Origin: an uncultured Spirochaetaceae bacterium
GTDB taxonomy: Bacteria; Spirochaetota; Spirochaetia; Treponematales; Treponemataceae
DNA length: 59,313 nucleotides
Direction: 5' to 3'
Assembly: GCA_902789325.1 (NCBI GenBank)
Contig: CADANN010000008.1
Span: 1 to 59,313 of the forward strand
In this document: positions 44,543 through 53,784 of the stretch, piece by piece
Layout: each line of letters opens with the position of its first letter
How positions within the stretch are numbered: the first letter of the stretch is position 1
Notes under the pieces: model-generated
The model's database searches: none
Told to the model about the DNA's origin: nothing
The model's input: the letters and a program-made list of their open reading frames with translations, nothing else
Translations under genes and position numbers: made by a program

Positions 44543-45516
44543 TAGAAATACCTTGCGAAGTTCTGTTTTATTAATCCTGTGATTTTTTCAAAATCCTCTT
44601 CTGAGCCTGAAAAATCAATTACAGTGCTGCCTGGAATATCGCGGATATAGGTATACTGCTTTTTTGCGTATTTACAGCTGTGATGTTTGATTGCTTCGCG
44701 GATTTCTTCTATATTATTAGACTCAAACCATTCACTATAACCAATAGCCTTCATGCCCGGAGTTTCTTTTGTGTAGCCTTTAGCTATAAGTGAACGTACT
44801 TCATTTTCAAGACCAGCATCAAACATCATATCAACTCGCTGGCGTATTCGCTCATAAAGCACTTCACGCTGAGGTTCCAGTACTATAAAAAGAAAATCAT
44901 ATTTTGAACGCAGCTGCCCTTGGCCTTCAGGCTTAAAACTTGAACGCTTCTGACCGGTCAGATAATACACTTCCAGAGCACGACAAATACGATATGCATC
45001 ATTCGGATGGATTTTTTCTGCACTTTCAGGGTCTATTTTCTTGAGTTCTTGATAAAGCGCTTCGTTTCCTTCTCGTGCAATTCTTTCATTTAATTCATTA
45101 CGAAGTTTTTCATCAGAAATTGGAGTTGGGGCTACTCCGTATAAAAAGTTTCTGACATAAAAACCAGTTCCCCCGCAAACAACAGGTAATCTTCCTCGTG
45201 AATATATCTGTTGGCAGGCTTCGTCTGCTTCGTCGACAAAATCAGACACATTATACTGCTGATCTGGATTTAAGAGATTAATAAGATGATGTGGTATTTC
45301 GTTACAAAGGGATTTATCCGGTTTGGCAGTACCTATGTCCATTTCTTTATACACTGCCTGAGAATCTGCACTTATAACTTCGGCATTTAAAATAAAATGA
45401 CTGCCTTGAGGTGAAAAAAGTTCCCTCGTTAAGGCAGTCTTTCCCGAAGCTGTCGGCGCAAAAATAACAAGAACCGGAATCTTAGGTTCCGGCTTTGAAT
45501 TAGTCTTTGTGCTCAA
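44539..45516 (-). CDS. miaA: tRNA dimethylallyltransferase MiaA
   Basis: A 325-residue enzyme adding dimethylallyl to A37 of tRNA. P-loop VLVIFAPTASGKTALTREL near residue 15-33, VISADSQAVYKEMDIGTAKP, VVCGGTGFYVRNFLYG, and the C-terminal YAKKQYTYIRDIPGSTVID. Its start overlaps rpoZ by 17 bases. Its substrate DMAPP comes from the pathway begun by Dxs, encoded just downstream. Confidence 0.95.
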   Translation of the reverse strand: MSTKTNSKPEPKIPVLVIFAPTASGKTALTRELFSPQGSHFILNAEVISADSQAVYKEMDIGTAKPDKSLCNEIPHHLINLLNPDQQYNVSDFVDEADEACQQIYSRGRLPVVCGGTGFYVRNFLYGVAPTPISDEKLRNELNERIAREGNEALYQELKKIDPESAEKIHPNDAYRICRALEVYYLTGQKRSSFKPEGQGQLRSKYDFLFIVLEPQREVLYERIRQRVDMMFDAGLENEVRSLIAKGYTKETPGMKAIGYSEWFESNNIEEIREAIKHHSCKYAKKQYTYIRDIPGSTVIDFSGSEEDFEKITGLIKQNFARYFY

Positions 45517-45697
45517 TACGGTAAGTTACTCTATTTGTAAAAAGCTGTTTTGCTGCTGCACAAACAACCTTATCCTGATTTGCAGCAATTTCAGGGTCAT
45601 TAACCTTTGCCATCTGATATGCGCGGAGGCTTGCTGCAACTGTAATTTCATAAATATTGCCGTTGAAAACGACTAACTGTTCCAAAGGAAAAACCAT
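45500..45697 (-). CDS. rpoZ: RNA polymerase omega subunit-like protein
   Basis: A 65-residue protein, MVFPLEQLVVFNGNIYEITV, with AASLRAYQMAKVND and ANQDKVVCAAAKQLFTNRVTYRI. It retains the AxxRAxQL-like core helix of omega and the ALKEL-like region. Omega assists beta' assembly. It is short, but the length and position are typical of treponemal annotations. It is co-transcribed with miaA. Confidence 0.8.
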   Translation of the reverse strand: MVFPLEQLVVFNGNIYEITVAASLRAYQMAKVNDPEIAANQDKVVCAAAKQLFTNRVTYRIEHKD

Positions 45698-45723
45698 TCT
45701 TCACCCCTAAATGATAATAGAAT

Positions 45724-45752
45724 ATTTTAACAATTATGATATGTAATGTCAA
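45724..45752 (-). promoter_or_regulatory. Promoter of rpoZ-miaA
   Basis: On the minus strand a perfect TTGACA (45752-45747), 17 bases, TAAAAT (45729-45724), then about 26 bases to the ATG at 45697, with AGGGGTG Shine-Dalgarno. Confidence 0.75.
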
Positions 45753-45779
45753 TATTGATTTTCTTCTATATTAATAGAT

Positions 45780-45804
45780 GGGACTACCCGAATCGGATAG
45801 TCCC
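45780..45804. terminator. Strong hairpin between the Ig-like lipoprotein and rpoZ
   Basis: GGGACTACCCGAATCGGATA followed by GTCCC folds as a 7-bp stem plus one mismatch and a CCG/CGG inner stem around a 3-base loop. On the plus strand AAAAGGAGTTTTTTT follows. On the minus strand no T-tract follows, yet the position just after the lipoprotein gene (stop 45886) suits a terminator. A second, weaker hairpin (CCTG...CAGG, 45831-45850) lies between. Confidence 0.55.
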
Positions 45805-45885
45805 AAAAGGAGTTTTTTTCAAATCTTTCCCCTGCCCGGTTATGGACAGGAGAGTAAACTTATTTAATTATTCCTAATTAATTAA

Positions 45886-48800
45886 CTACTTTGTAATCTC
45901 AATTACATTAGAACTGATAACCATGTGGTTAATAGTTGTAAGAAGAACAAATTCTTCTGAACCATAAGTCAATTCTGCACCAGCTGAAACCTCAATGTAA
46001 GCATCTGCATTATCAACCTTAAAGTCTTTATAAAGGAATGTACCCTTATCGCTACTCTTTACAAAATTCTGGGTTCCAACATTAAACCATTCATCGTCGC
46101 CATATCCATTCTTTACCTTCACATACAATGTAAATACAGGTAAATCATTTGTATATTTATTTGCTGCAAGCATCTTGAATGTAAGTTCAGCTTTGTCCCC
46201 CTGGTCATATCCAGATTGCTTAGCAGGTGTTACCTTGAATGCATCAGTTGTACTTGCATTTTCTGGAGCAAGCTTATCTGCATAAGTTTTTGAATAATAA
46301 GGAGCGTATGGAGCTGGTGTTGTACCACCATTTGGAATTGTACCAAGTTCAACCCATTCCCCATCTGCATTGTATACAGCAATACCAGGGTTATCATTTG
46401 AAGCGAATGAATAATCAGGTGTAATTGTGATTGTATCTCCATCTACTGTAGATTTTGCACCATAGAAGAGAGCCTTCTGTGCATTTTCAAGATTTACATA
46501 ATCAGTAGCCAGAGCATTTCTTGCTTTCTGAAGTGTATTATATGTATAACCATATACGTTATAAAGGAATGCCTTATAACCTGTTACATCCTGATTAAAC
46601 TGAAGAACAATTGAACCATTTGAAGACTTCTTGAATTCAGCAGCCTTAGTTGTCTTTGAACTTCCTTCTGGCAGGAGTTTTACTTTAAGAACATTAATTT
46701 CAATGTATTTCTTTGCTAGTGCAAAGCCTGTAGAAGAAGCAGCTGGATAAACAATTTTGCTTTCAACATATGCATTAGGTACATAAGTTCCTCTTGCAAA
46801 TGACTTGCTTCCTGTAGAGAAGAGTTCAGCTCCATCTGCAGACTTAATCTTAAGAGAAAGATAATATGTTTTTCCAGGAATTGTTTCACTAAGAGTTACT
46901 GTAACAACCTTTCCAGATGCAGTAGCAGTTGCTTTATAAGGTGTCTGATCCATATTAACAATACTGTCAGATCTGTAAAGCTCTGTTTCTGTAACAGCAT
47001 TTGCAGGGATTTCTTTGTTGAAAGTAAGAGTTACTTTTTCACCAGACTTAATTGCAGTTGAAGTATTATCATTGTTTTCATTGATAGATGTCTTTTCAAC
47101 ATAAAGGTTAGAAGCAGCAATTACATAAGCAGTTCTTACTGTATAGTCTGTAAGAAGGTCAGCCCATTTTACATCACCAGTACCATCAAATTTTTCACCT
47201 GAGGTAGAAATTACTGAACCAGAAAGAGTTAGAGTCTTGTTGTCTTCAAAGTCTGCAAGACTGAAGTAAACAGCATTGTCTTTTACATACTTATCCTTTG
47301 CAGCATTTGTACCGTCTGTTAAGCTGAGTCCAGAAGCATCACTTACATTTCTATTGAATGTAATCTTGAGATACTGAGCTGTTGTTGCAACAATAGAACG
47401 AGACAATGAACCATCAGCTTTTTCTACAACATCAATTGATACAGCTTTGAATCCATCGAAACGAACTTTAAATGTATAAGCAGGTGTTGTTGTTACAGCA
47501 AATTCTCTATCAAAAGAATACAATACGTTTGATTCATCTTTTGCTTCAACATTTGAAATAGTAAATGTATGATCACCTGGCTTTGCAAACTTACCATCAC
47601 GAGCTTTTACAGTAAGAACTGGAGCTGAAACATTTTCTTTATTCCATGAAAGAGTAAGAGCTTCAGACTTGTCATCTGTTACTTTTACTGCATCAGTCTT
47701 AACGAGTTCGCGGTCAAATGTAAGAGTGAATGCATCTTTGTCAGCATCACTTACATCTGCAAACTTTACTTTGATAATATTGTCAAGTTTTACAGTGAAC
47801 TTATTATCGATGAATGATGTAGCACCATCCTGTGCACGACCTGAAATTACGAAAGTAACAGTGTCTGAAGATGCAGTCCAGAATCCATCTTTAGGAGTAA
47901 TTGTTACCTTTTTCTTAGATTCATCAAAAACATAATTTGCTTTTTCACCAATTTCATTAACTGTAGTAACACCTGTTTCTGTAACAAGTTCTACATAATC
48001 CATTGGCTTATTAAATGTAACTGTTACTGGTGTATCCAAAGCAAGAGGAGCAACAGCTGTATTCTTAAGAAGATTTGTTTCTGTTACGATAATCTTTGCT
48101 GGCTGTGAATAAAGAAGTACATCTGCTTTATATTTTGCACCTGATTTTTCTTCAAGTTTGATTGTAAGAGTATCTTCCTGCAAATCTGAACCAGGATATG
48201 TAAATTTAGCAGTAGAAGCTGTAGTAGAATCCATTAAAGAATAGTAGTAAGTTTCTTTTGCACCTGCTGATTCATATGTAGCTTCAAAGCCTTCTACCTT
48301 GAGAGTAAGAGCTGTTTCAACAGGAAGATTTTCAAACTTGAATTTACCATCTTTATCTGTTGTTTTTTCGTATACATAGCTTGTGAAACCTGTAGCAGGA
48401 GTTGTAACCAACTTAACTTTTACACCTTCTGGAGCAGCCTTAATTGAATCAGCATCTGTTGTAATATCATTTGCTGGAGACTTTGTAATCTTCAAAGATC
48501 CTTCAAACCAACCATTACATGGAGTAAGAGCTGTTGTTACGAATGTTGATTCATAAGTCTTAGAAAGGTTCTGATATTTTTCAATAAGAGTAGCATAAGC
48601 ATTTGCCATGCCCTTATAAGTATCATTGATATTCTGTGAGTTCAAAACTACACCATCGGTAGCAACTAAAGAGCCAGAAGTAATAGCTGATGCACCAGCG
48701 CCGCCTGCCTTTGCAAATTCTTCAAGAATTTTCTGATAAGCTGTTGCAGCAGTAGCTAAAAGCAATGCAGAATCGCTCTTATCTGTTGTTTCAACAACAA

Positions 48801-49161
48801 CAATACCTGTCAAAGTACTTGAAAGGTATCCATCTTTTTTTGCAGTTAATGTGTAAGTCTGAGTTGTACCTGTTGCATGACTAATAGTACCAGCAGTATC
48901 AGTCTCAGTTGCATTTACTGGAATATCAGTAAGTGCAAATGCACCTGCATCATTTGTTTTTGTTGTCTTATCACCAAGAGCGATAGTAACACCAGACAAC
49001 GGCTCACCTTTAGTATCGGTTACATATCCGAAGATCTGTCCCGATGCTATGTAACTTGAACTGCGTGCTTCGCTGTCAACTGCATTATTACAGCCAACAA
49101 GAGCAAGCAATGAGAACATAGCTGCAATTGCAGCACTTTTCAAAACATTTGTTTTTTTCAA
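45886..49161 (-). CDS. Large surface lipoprotein with CarboxypepD-reg-like and Ig-like (Big_5) domains
   Basis: 1091 residues from TTG at 49161, preceded by GGAGGA at good spacing; the upstream ATG (49239) lies in the leader and gives no signal peptide. Signal: KKTNVLKSAAIAAMFSLLAL, lipobox LVGC. Residues about 30-120 hold a carboxypeptidase regulatory-like fold (GYVTDTKGEPLSGVTIALGD). From about 375 on, repeated beta-sandwich modules with Big_5 signatures appear (VTFNKPMDYVELV, LTFDRELVKTDAV, ITFNRNVSDASGL, LTFNKEIPANAVT). It is likely exported to the cell surface as a binding or structural protein. The ligand is unknown. Confidence 0.85.
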   Translation of the reverse strand: MKKTNVLKSAAIAAMFSLLALVGCNNAVDSEARSSSYIASGQIFGYVTDTKGEPLSGVTIALGDKTTKTNDAGAFALTDIPVNATETDTAGTISHATGTTQTYTLTAKKDGYLSSTLTGIVVVETTDKSDSALLLATAATAYQKILEEFAKAGGAGASAITSGSLVATDGVVLNSQNINDTYKGMANAYATLIEKYQNLSKTYESTFVTTALTPCNGWFEGSLKITKSPANDITTDADSIKAAPEGVKVKLVTTPATGFTSYVYEKTTDKDGKFKFENLPVETALTLKVEGFEATYESAGAKETYYYSLMDSTTASTAKFTYPGSDLQEDTLTIKLEEKSGAKYKADVLLYSQPAKIIVTETNLLKNTAVAPLALDTPVTVTFNKPMDYVELVTETGVTTVNEIGEKANYVFDESKKKVTITPKDGFWTASSDTVTFVISGRAQDGATSFIDNKFTVKLDNIIKVKFADVSDADKDAFTLTFDRELVKTDAVKVTDDKSEALTLSWNKENVSAPVLTVKARDGKFAKPGDHTFTISNVEAKDESNVLYSFDREFAVTTTPAYTFKVRFDGFKAVSIDVVEKADGSLSRSIVATTAQYLKITFNRNVSDASGLSLTDGTNAAKDKYVKDNAVYFSLADFEDNKTLTLSGSVISTSGEKFDGTGDVKWADLLTDYTVRTAYVIAASNLYVEKTSINENNDNTSTAIKSGEKVTLTFNKEIPANAVTETELYRSDSIVNMDQTPYKATATASGKVVTVTLSETIPGKTYYLSLKIKSADGAELFSTGSKSFARGTYVPNAYVESKIVYPAASSTGFALAKKYIEINVLKVKLLPEGSSKTTKAAEFKKSSNGSIVLQFNQDVTGYKAFLYNVYGYTYNTLQKARNALATDYVNLENAQKALFYGAKSTVDGDTITITPDYSFASNDNPGIAVYNADGEWVELGTIPNGGTTPAPYAPYYSKTYADKLAPENASTTDAFKVTPAKQSGYDQGDKAELTFKMLAANKYTNDLPVFTLYVKVKNGYGDDEWFNVGTQNFVKSSDKGTFLYKDFKVDNADAYIEVSAGAELTYGSEEFVLLTTINHMVISSNVIEITK

Positions 49162-49508
49162 AACTTTCCTCCGTTTTGAGTTTTTTTTAATATCTACAAG
49201 CCGACATACATCTTCCCCATCAACGATGGGATAGCCCAATAGATTACAGAGAAATTGAGATGTGTTTTTGATTTACAAAATGAAAAATTGATTGTCTGGA
49301 ATGCGTTAAACTTTTTTCATAAGTTACTGTCTCTCTTTAATACTTTTTTTAATTTAATAAATGGTCAATTACTTTTTGTTTTTGATCAAACCTCTCATAA
49401 ATAATCATAGACAAATCATATAACTTTTGTCAAGGAAAAAAATTGAAATTTTGTCATTATATGAGTCATATTTGGTCATATTTTGCAATTTTTTTGTAAC
49501 TTTTTTTT
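49162..49508. promoter_or_regulatory. Long regulatory leader of the Ig-like lipoprotein gene
   Basis: A 347-base gene-free region. On the minus strand TTGACA (49433-49428), 18 bases, TATGAT (49409-49404) form a promoter about 240 bases upstream of the TTG start. Upstream of the -35 three copies of ATGAC (49457-49453, 49469-49465, 49479-49475), two in the longer form ATATGAC, are spaced 10 and 12 bases, like a tandem response-regulator site. The leader contains a hairpin, CCCATC-GTT-GATGGG (49230-49216), about 55 bases before the start. No known riboswitch consensus was recognised. Confidence 0.6.
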
Positions 49509-50732
49509 TTAGATTGATGAATAAATTATATTTCTTGCACGACGAGCAGCTGTTGTTGTTCCTGAATCACAACGTTGCATTGTCATAACAAAAGTAAGCT
49601 TATTTTCCAGATCTACACTCACATATGGACCAAGCCAGCCATCCCAACCAAACTCACCTTTTTGTGTAATTACATTACAACGTCCAGGTTCTGCGGCAAC
49701 ACGAAGTAAATTACAATAAGAATAGCCAGCAAGATGAGGCATTTTCATATCAAATCGCTGCTGAAGATTTGGATTTAAGCGGGCTTCACCTAGATAACGC
49801 ACAGTTTTTTCCTGAAGGATTCTGAATCCATTAAGTTCGCCTCCATTGGTAAGCATCTGGGCAAACTTCATATAATCATCAATTGTAGAACACAAACCTG
49901 CTCCGCCACTTTCAAATGCTGGATCATGATTCATTTTATACTGAATACCAAGATTACAGCTGGTAAAAAGTTCAAGATGACGTTCTCCACCTTTAGACCA
50001 GTCTTCTACGGAACGATACACTTTTGCAAGCCGAGGCTGCTTTTCATCTGAAACAAAAAATGCGGTATCATTCATTCCAAGTGGTTTAAAGATTCTCTCT
50101 CTCATAAAATCACTTAACAGCATTCCGCTTACTTCTTCTATAACAGCTCCAAGAATATCAGCAGAAAGACCATAGTTATAATCAGTTCCTGGTTCAAAAC
50201 TTACAGGAATTGAGGCAAGACATTTCGCAACTTCGCGTGTAGTAATTTTATTTTCTCCACCTTCTGCTTCATCCTCATTAAGTTCAGCAATCAGGCGGGA
50301 TGTAAGATGTTCTCCCAAAGGGCTATCTTCGCTCCACGCTCCATAGGTATAGCCGCTTGTCATATTCAAAAGATCCTGAATCAATATAGGACGACTTGCA
50401 CGGACAGGCTTTCCTTCCTTTCCTTTTTCACAACAAATTTTTAGATTTGTAAATTCGGGCAGGTATCTGAAAAGTTCATCTGCTAAATCAAGTTTTCCTT
50501 CTTCAATAAGAATCATTGCGGCAACTGCTGTAACCGGCTTGGTCATAGAATAAAGGCGAACAATTGTGTCGCGGGAATACTCGCGGCCGGCTTCTATATC
50601 AGCAAAGCCAGACTGCCAGTAACCAATTTCCTGACCATCTTTATAAACAAGAAGGTTCAATCCTGCGGCGTTTTTTTCTTCTGTAAACCTGTCGAGTACA
50701 GGTTGAATATTTTTTAAGCGTGAAATGTCCAT
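49509..50732 (-). CDS. Serine hydrolase, class C beta-lactamase/esterase family
   Basis: About 407 residues from the ATG at 50732 (a longer start at 50759 lacks support). It has the SxxK motif in VRLYSMTKPVTAVAAMILIE, a YxN-like motif in DYNYGLSADILGAVIEEVSG, MTSGYTYGAWSEDSPLGEHL, and the C-terminal GWDGWLGPYVSVD where the KTG-like element lies. No signal peptide, so it is probably cytoplasmic and an esterase or D-aminopeptidase-like enzyme rather than a resistance lactamase. It is divergent from addB. Confidence 0.88.
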   Translation of the reverse strand: MDISRLKNIQPVLDRFTEEKNAAGLNLLVYKDGQEIGYWQSGFADIEAGREYSRDTIVRLYSMTKPVTAVAAMILIEEGKLDLADELFRYLPEFTNLKICCEKGKEGKPVRASRPILIQDLLNMTSGYTYGAWSEDSPLGEHLTSRLIAELNEDEAEGGENKITTREVAKCLASIPVSFEPGTDYNYGLSADILGAVIEEVSGMLLSDFMRERIFKPLGMNDTAFFVSDEKQPRLAKVYRSVEDWSKGGERHLELFTSCNLGIQYKMNHDPAFESGGAGLCSTIDDYMKFAQMLTNGGELNGFRILQEKTVRYLGEARLNPNLQQRFDMKMPHLAGYSYCNLLRVAAEPGRCNVITQKGEFGWDGWLGPYVSVDLENKLTFVMTMQRCDSGTTTAARRARNIIYSSI

Positions 50733-50781
50733 ATAAAAACTATACATCATAAAAATCATTTTCTCAAATGAAAAAATGCCT

Positions 50782-50787
50782 TATAAT
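50782..50787 (+). promoter_or_regulatory. -10 box of addB, deciding its start
   Basis: A perfect TATAAT ends 6 bases before the ATG at 50794, with only a weak -35 (TTTTCT-like, about 50759-50764). An in-frame ATG at 50776 would lie upstream of this box. Confidence 0.4.
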
Positions 50788-50793
50788 AAAAAT

Positions 50794-53784
50794 ATGAAAA
50801 AACTTGAACTTTTGCCTGAAAAAATCAGTGATATATTATCTGAAAAACTCAGCAACCCGAATTGCATTTTTGTTTTTCCAACAGATACTGTTATGAACAG
50901 CTGGATAGACTGGATTGTTTTGAATCCATCGAAATCTGGTTGTGATGCAGTTCCATTTGAACGTTTTATTGCCTGGGATAATTTTAAAGGCACTTATGTT
51001 GCTGCAGAACAGGCTGGAAAATCTGTAATTCCTTCGATTTTGCGAAAGTTTTTTGTAAGTGATTTGATTGCGCGGAATGCACAAAAGCCAGTGGCAGAAC
51101 GACTTCAAGTTTTGATAAATCCAGCTGATGAATATGCTAAAAATGCATCTTCTTTTGAAGACTGGATTGCAAAAAATATTCCTTCCCTTCACTTCTGGAA
51201 AAAACGACTTGATAAGAATGCAGCTGATTATGGCGAGCTCGACGCAGAAGATAATGATTATCTCTATATTTATGATGAATACAGCCGCTTTTTGAATGCA
51301 AATAATCTTTTTGAACCTTCATGGGTTGAAGGAACTGATATTTCTGATAAGCAATCTGAATTCATAATTTACTATCCGGAATTGCTAGAAGACTTTGGTG
51401 ATTTTGAAGGGATTTTTGAAGCAAACGAAAATATCACTTTATACACTTTGCCGGAAAATCTTCCTTCTCCAAAAGTATATAAATATTCTGATTCAAGAAA
51501 AGAACTGCGTCAAACAATGCTCCGCATCATTAAGCTTGTAAATGAAGGCCGTGCTGACTGGAGTGAAATTGCACTTAGCGTGCCAGACATTGACACTTAC
51601 CGCCCATACATAGACCGCGAGTTTTCACTTTATGGAATTCCATATGTAATTAAAGCGGGCCAGCCACTTACAAAAAATTGTGCAGGCCGAATCTTCCGCG
51701 AGATTTACGACTGCCATACTTCTAACTTTAGTTTTGACAGTGTACGTGCTCTTTTGCTTGATGAGTGCGTGCCGTGGAAGGCAGAACTTTCTGAAACAAA
51801 AGAAGCTTTGATTCGTGAAGGAAACCGTATGCGCTGCCTTTGTTCTCCTGGCGAAAAAGATATCTGGCAGCAGTGCTTTTTATCAAAAATCAAAAGACTT
51901 GAACTTGCAGAAAATTTTAATAATACAGATTCGGAAGACAGCATAAAATATTTTGATGATTTAAAAGAATTTTATTCAAAGCTACATAGTACCGTAGCAA
52001 GTTTTTTTGATTCAGAAAATAATTCTTTCAATTCAATTAAGACCTGCTGGGTAAAATTTAAATCTCAGTTTCTTGAAGATAATTCTGACTTTTCTGAGCA
52101 GGCAAATAATATCATAAGCCGCTGTATTAAAGAACTCGAAGCATTGATTATGATAGAGGAACAGTATAAGGATTGCGGACTTTTAATTCCTTCTCCTTAT
52201 GAGTTTTTCCTAAAAGTGATTGATGGCAAAACTTACACTCCTCAAACTAAGGCAACTGGTGTAAATATCTTCAAATATAAACTTACAGCCGCTGCAAATT
52301 TTAAATTCCAGTTTTTAATTGATTCTTCTCAAAAAAATCTTGAGATTCAAAACCGCAGACTCACATTCCTTAATGCGACTAAACGAGCAAAACTTCATCT
52401 TATTGAAGATGACAGAAATCAAAATTCAACAGATGTATTTCTTAAGCTATATGCAAAACAAACAGATGGGGTTGATTCTACTTTTGTTCACTTTTCATAT
52501 GCAGAAGATAGTTTCGCAGGTTATGCAATTGCACACAGCCGTCTTGAGGAAATCGAAAATGATGTTCCAAATCTTGATGAGGAAGATTATATTCTTGCTG
52601 AGCGAAATTATATTCTTGGAAGAAGTGATAAAATCGAAAAACTAACTCCTGCTCAAAAAAATCAGTTTGAGCAATGGCACACAAAAAAAGAAAAAACTTC
52701 TGATTCTGATTACCGCATAAATCAAAGTCTTGAAAAAAGACTTAATACAAAAACTGATAAAGAAACAGGATTATTCCGGGTTTCAGCACGCGGAGATCTG
52801 GAAAAGTTTTTCCCTTGTCCACGCCGCTGGGTTTTACAAAGTTTGTTAAAACTTCAGGAAGATACGCTTGATACCTCCCTTATGCAAAAATATGATATGG
52901 GAAATTTGAATCACAAAATTCTCGAACTTGTATTACGTGAGTTTGAGAATAAAAAACTTCCATTTTATAATTCAGAAGATAAGGAGTTTTATCTTATTCC
53001 AGAAAATGGTGAAAATGGAATCAACCAGAAACCAGTCATCTTTACTTCTGAACTTTTTAATCTGATTCTAAATAAAACAGAAGAGGCCTTAAAAGCTCCT
53101 TCTGATTTCAGGGATAGTGTACTCGCCCTCTCTGCTCTACGTTCACAAAAAAATAAAGTTGCACAAAAGATAGTTTCATTTCTTCAGTTTTTACTTCCAC
53201 TTTTTGATGTTGAAAAAAAAGGTGGCTTTGGCGGATGTATCGTAATTGCTGAAGAAAAAAAACTTTCGCTCGTAAAAAATAATTTGATCTACCATGGAGT
53301 TATAGACTGTCTTTTAAAAACTCCAGATGGCCAATATGTAATTATTGATTACAAAAATACAAAAAGTTCAATGCCTGCAACTGCAGAAATATTTATTGAT
53401 GACAATAAGATTCTTGGTGATTTTCAGATGCCGCTGTATTACAAGTTGCTGGATGCTTCTGAGGATAATTTATATGGCGGATATTTTTACTCTATAAGTG
53501 ATAGTGAAAAAAGAGCCGTAACAGATAAAGGTCCTAGAGGAAAATCACTGGCAGAATTTATTCCAACGCTTGAGGCTCTCGACGAATATGCAGAACTTTT
53601 TGGAGCTGATATAAACACCAGAGATTTCGTTCCAAAATCAAGTGCATGCAGAACTGACAGACATAATGTAAAACCTTATGAACACTGTGTAGAGTGTCCA
53701 TTCAAAACTATTTGCCGCACAACCTATACTGTAGCCAGGGAGAACTTAGGTTCAACTAACAGCAATGCAAAAGGAGGACAATAA
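50794..53784 (+). CDS. addB: AddB/RexB-like exonuclease subunit
   Basis: About 996 residues, MKKLELLPEKISDILSEKLS. The N-terminal helicase-like part lacks a Walker A motif (FVFPTDTVMNSWIDWIV at the position), as in RexB. The C-terminal RecB-type nuclease domain is complete: GVIDCLLKTPDGQYVIIDYK (PD-(D/E)XK, about 835-855), and the iron-sulfur Cys set FFPCPRRWVLQSL (about 675) with EHCVECPFKTICRT (about 966). It partners AddA in processing double-strand breaks. Its stop overlaps the addA ATG (TAATG). Confidence 0.85.
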   Translation: MKKLELLPEKISDILSEKLSNPNCIFVFPTDTVMNSWIDWIVLNPSKSGCDAVPFERFIAWDNFKGTYVAAEQAGKSVIPSILRKFFVSDLIARNAQKPVAERLQVLINPADEYAKNASSFEDWIAKNIPSLHFWKKRLDKNAADYGELDAEDNDYLYIYDEYSRFLNANNLFEPSWVEGTDISDKQSEFIIYYPELLEDFGDFEGIFEANENITLYTLPENLPSPKVYKYSDSRKELRQTMLRIIKLVNEGRADWSEIALSVPDIDTYRPYIDREFSLYGIPYVIKAGQPLTKNCAGRIFREIYDCHTSNFSFDSVRALLLDECVPWKAELSETKEALIREGNRMRCLCSPGEKDIWQQCFLSKIKRLELAENFNNTDSEDSIKYFDDLKEFYSKLHSTVASFFDSENNSFNSIKTCWVKFKSQFLEDNSDFSEQANNIISRCIKELEALIMIEEQYKDCGLLIPSPYEFFLKVIDGKTYTPQTKATGVNIFKYKLTAAANFKFQFLIDSSQKNLEIQNRRLTFLNATKRAKLHLIEDDRNQNSTDVFLKLYAKQTDGVDSTFVHFSYAEDSFAGYAIAHSRLEEIENDVPNLDEEDYILAERNYILGRSDKIEKLTPAQKNQFEQWHTKKEKTSDSDYRINQSLEKRLNTKTDKETGLFRVSARGDLEKFFPCPRRWVLQSLLKLQEDTLDTSLMQKYDMGNLNHKILELVLREFENKKLPFYNSEDKEFYLIPENGENGINQKPVIFTSELFNLILNKTEEALKAPSDFRDSVLALSALRSQKNKVAQKIVSFLQFLLPLFDVEKKGGFGGCIVIAEEKKLSLVKNNLIYHGVIDCLLKTPDGQYVIIDYKNTKSSMPATAEIFIDDNKILGDFQMPLYYKLLDASEDNLYGGYFYSISDSEKRAVTDKGPRGKSLAEFIPTLEALDEYAELFGADINTRDFVPKSSACRTDRHNVKPYEHCVECPFKTICRTTYTVARENLGSTNSNAKGGQ

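Noticed and set aside
49162..49239. ATG at 49239 as start of the Ig-like lipoprotein
   Set aside because: It adds 26 residues ahead of the signal peptide and lies in the leader hairpin region, whereas TTG at 49161 follows GGAGGA and gives a proper lipoprotein signal.
49204..49240. Known riboswitch (c-di-GMP, preQ1, fluoride) in the lipoprotein leader
   Set aside because: The hairpin and flanking bases do not match the core consensus of these classes as far as I can recall; kept only as an unclassified leader.
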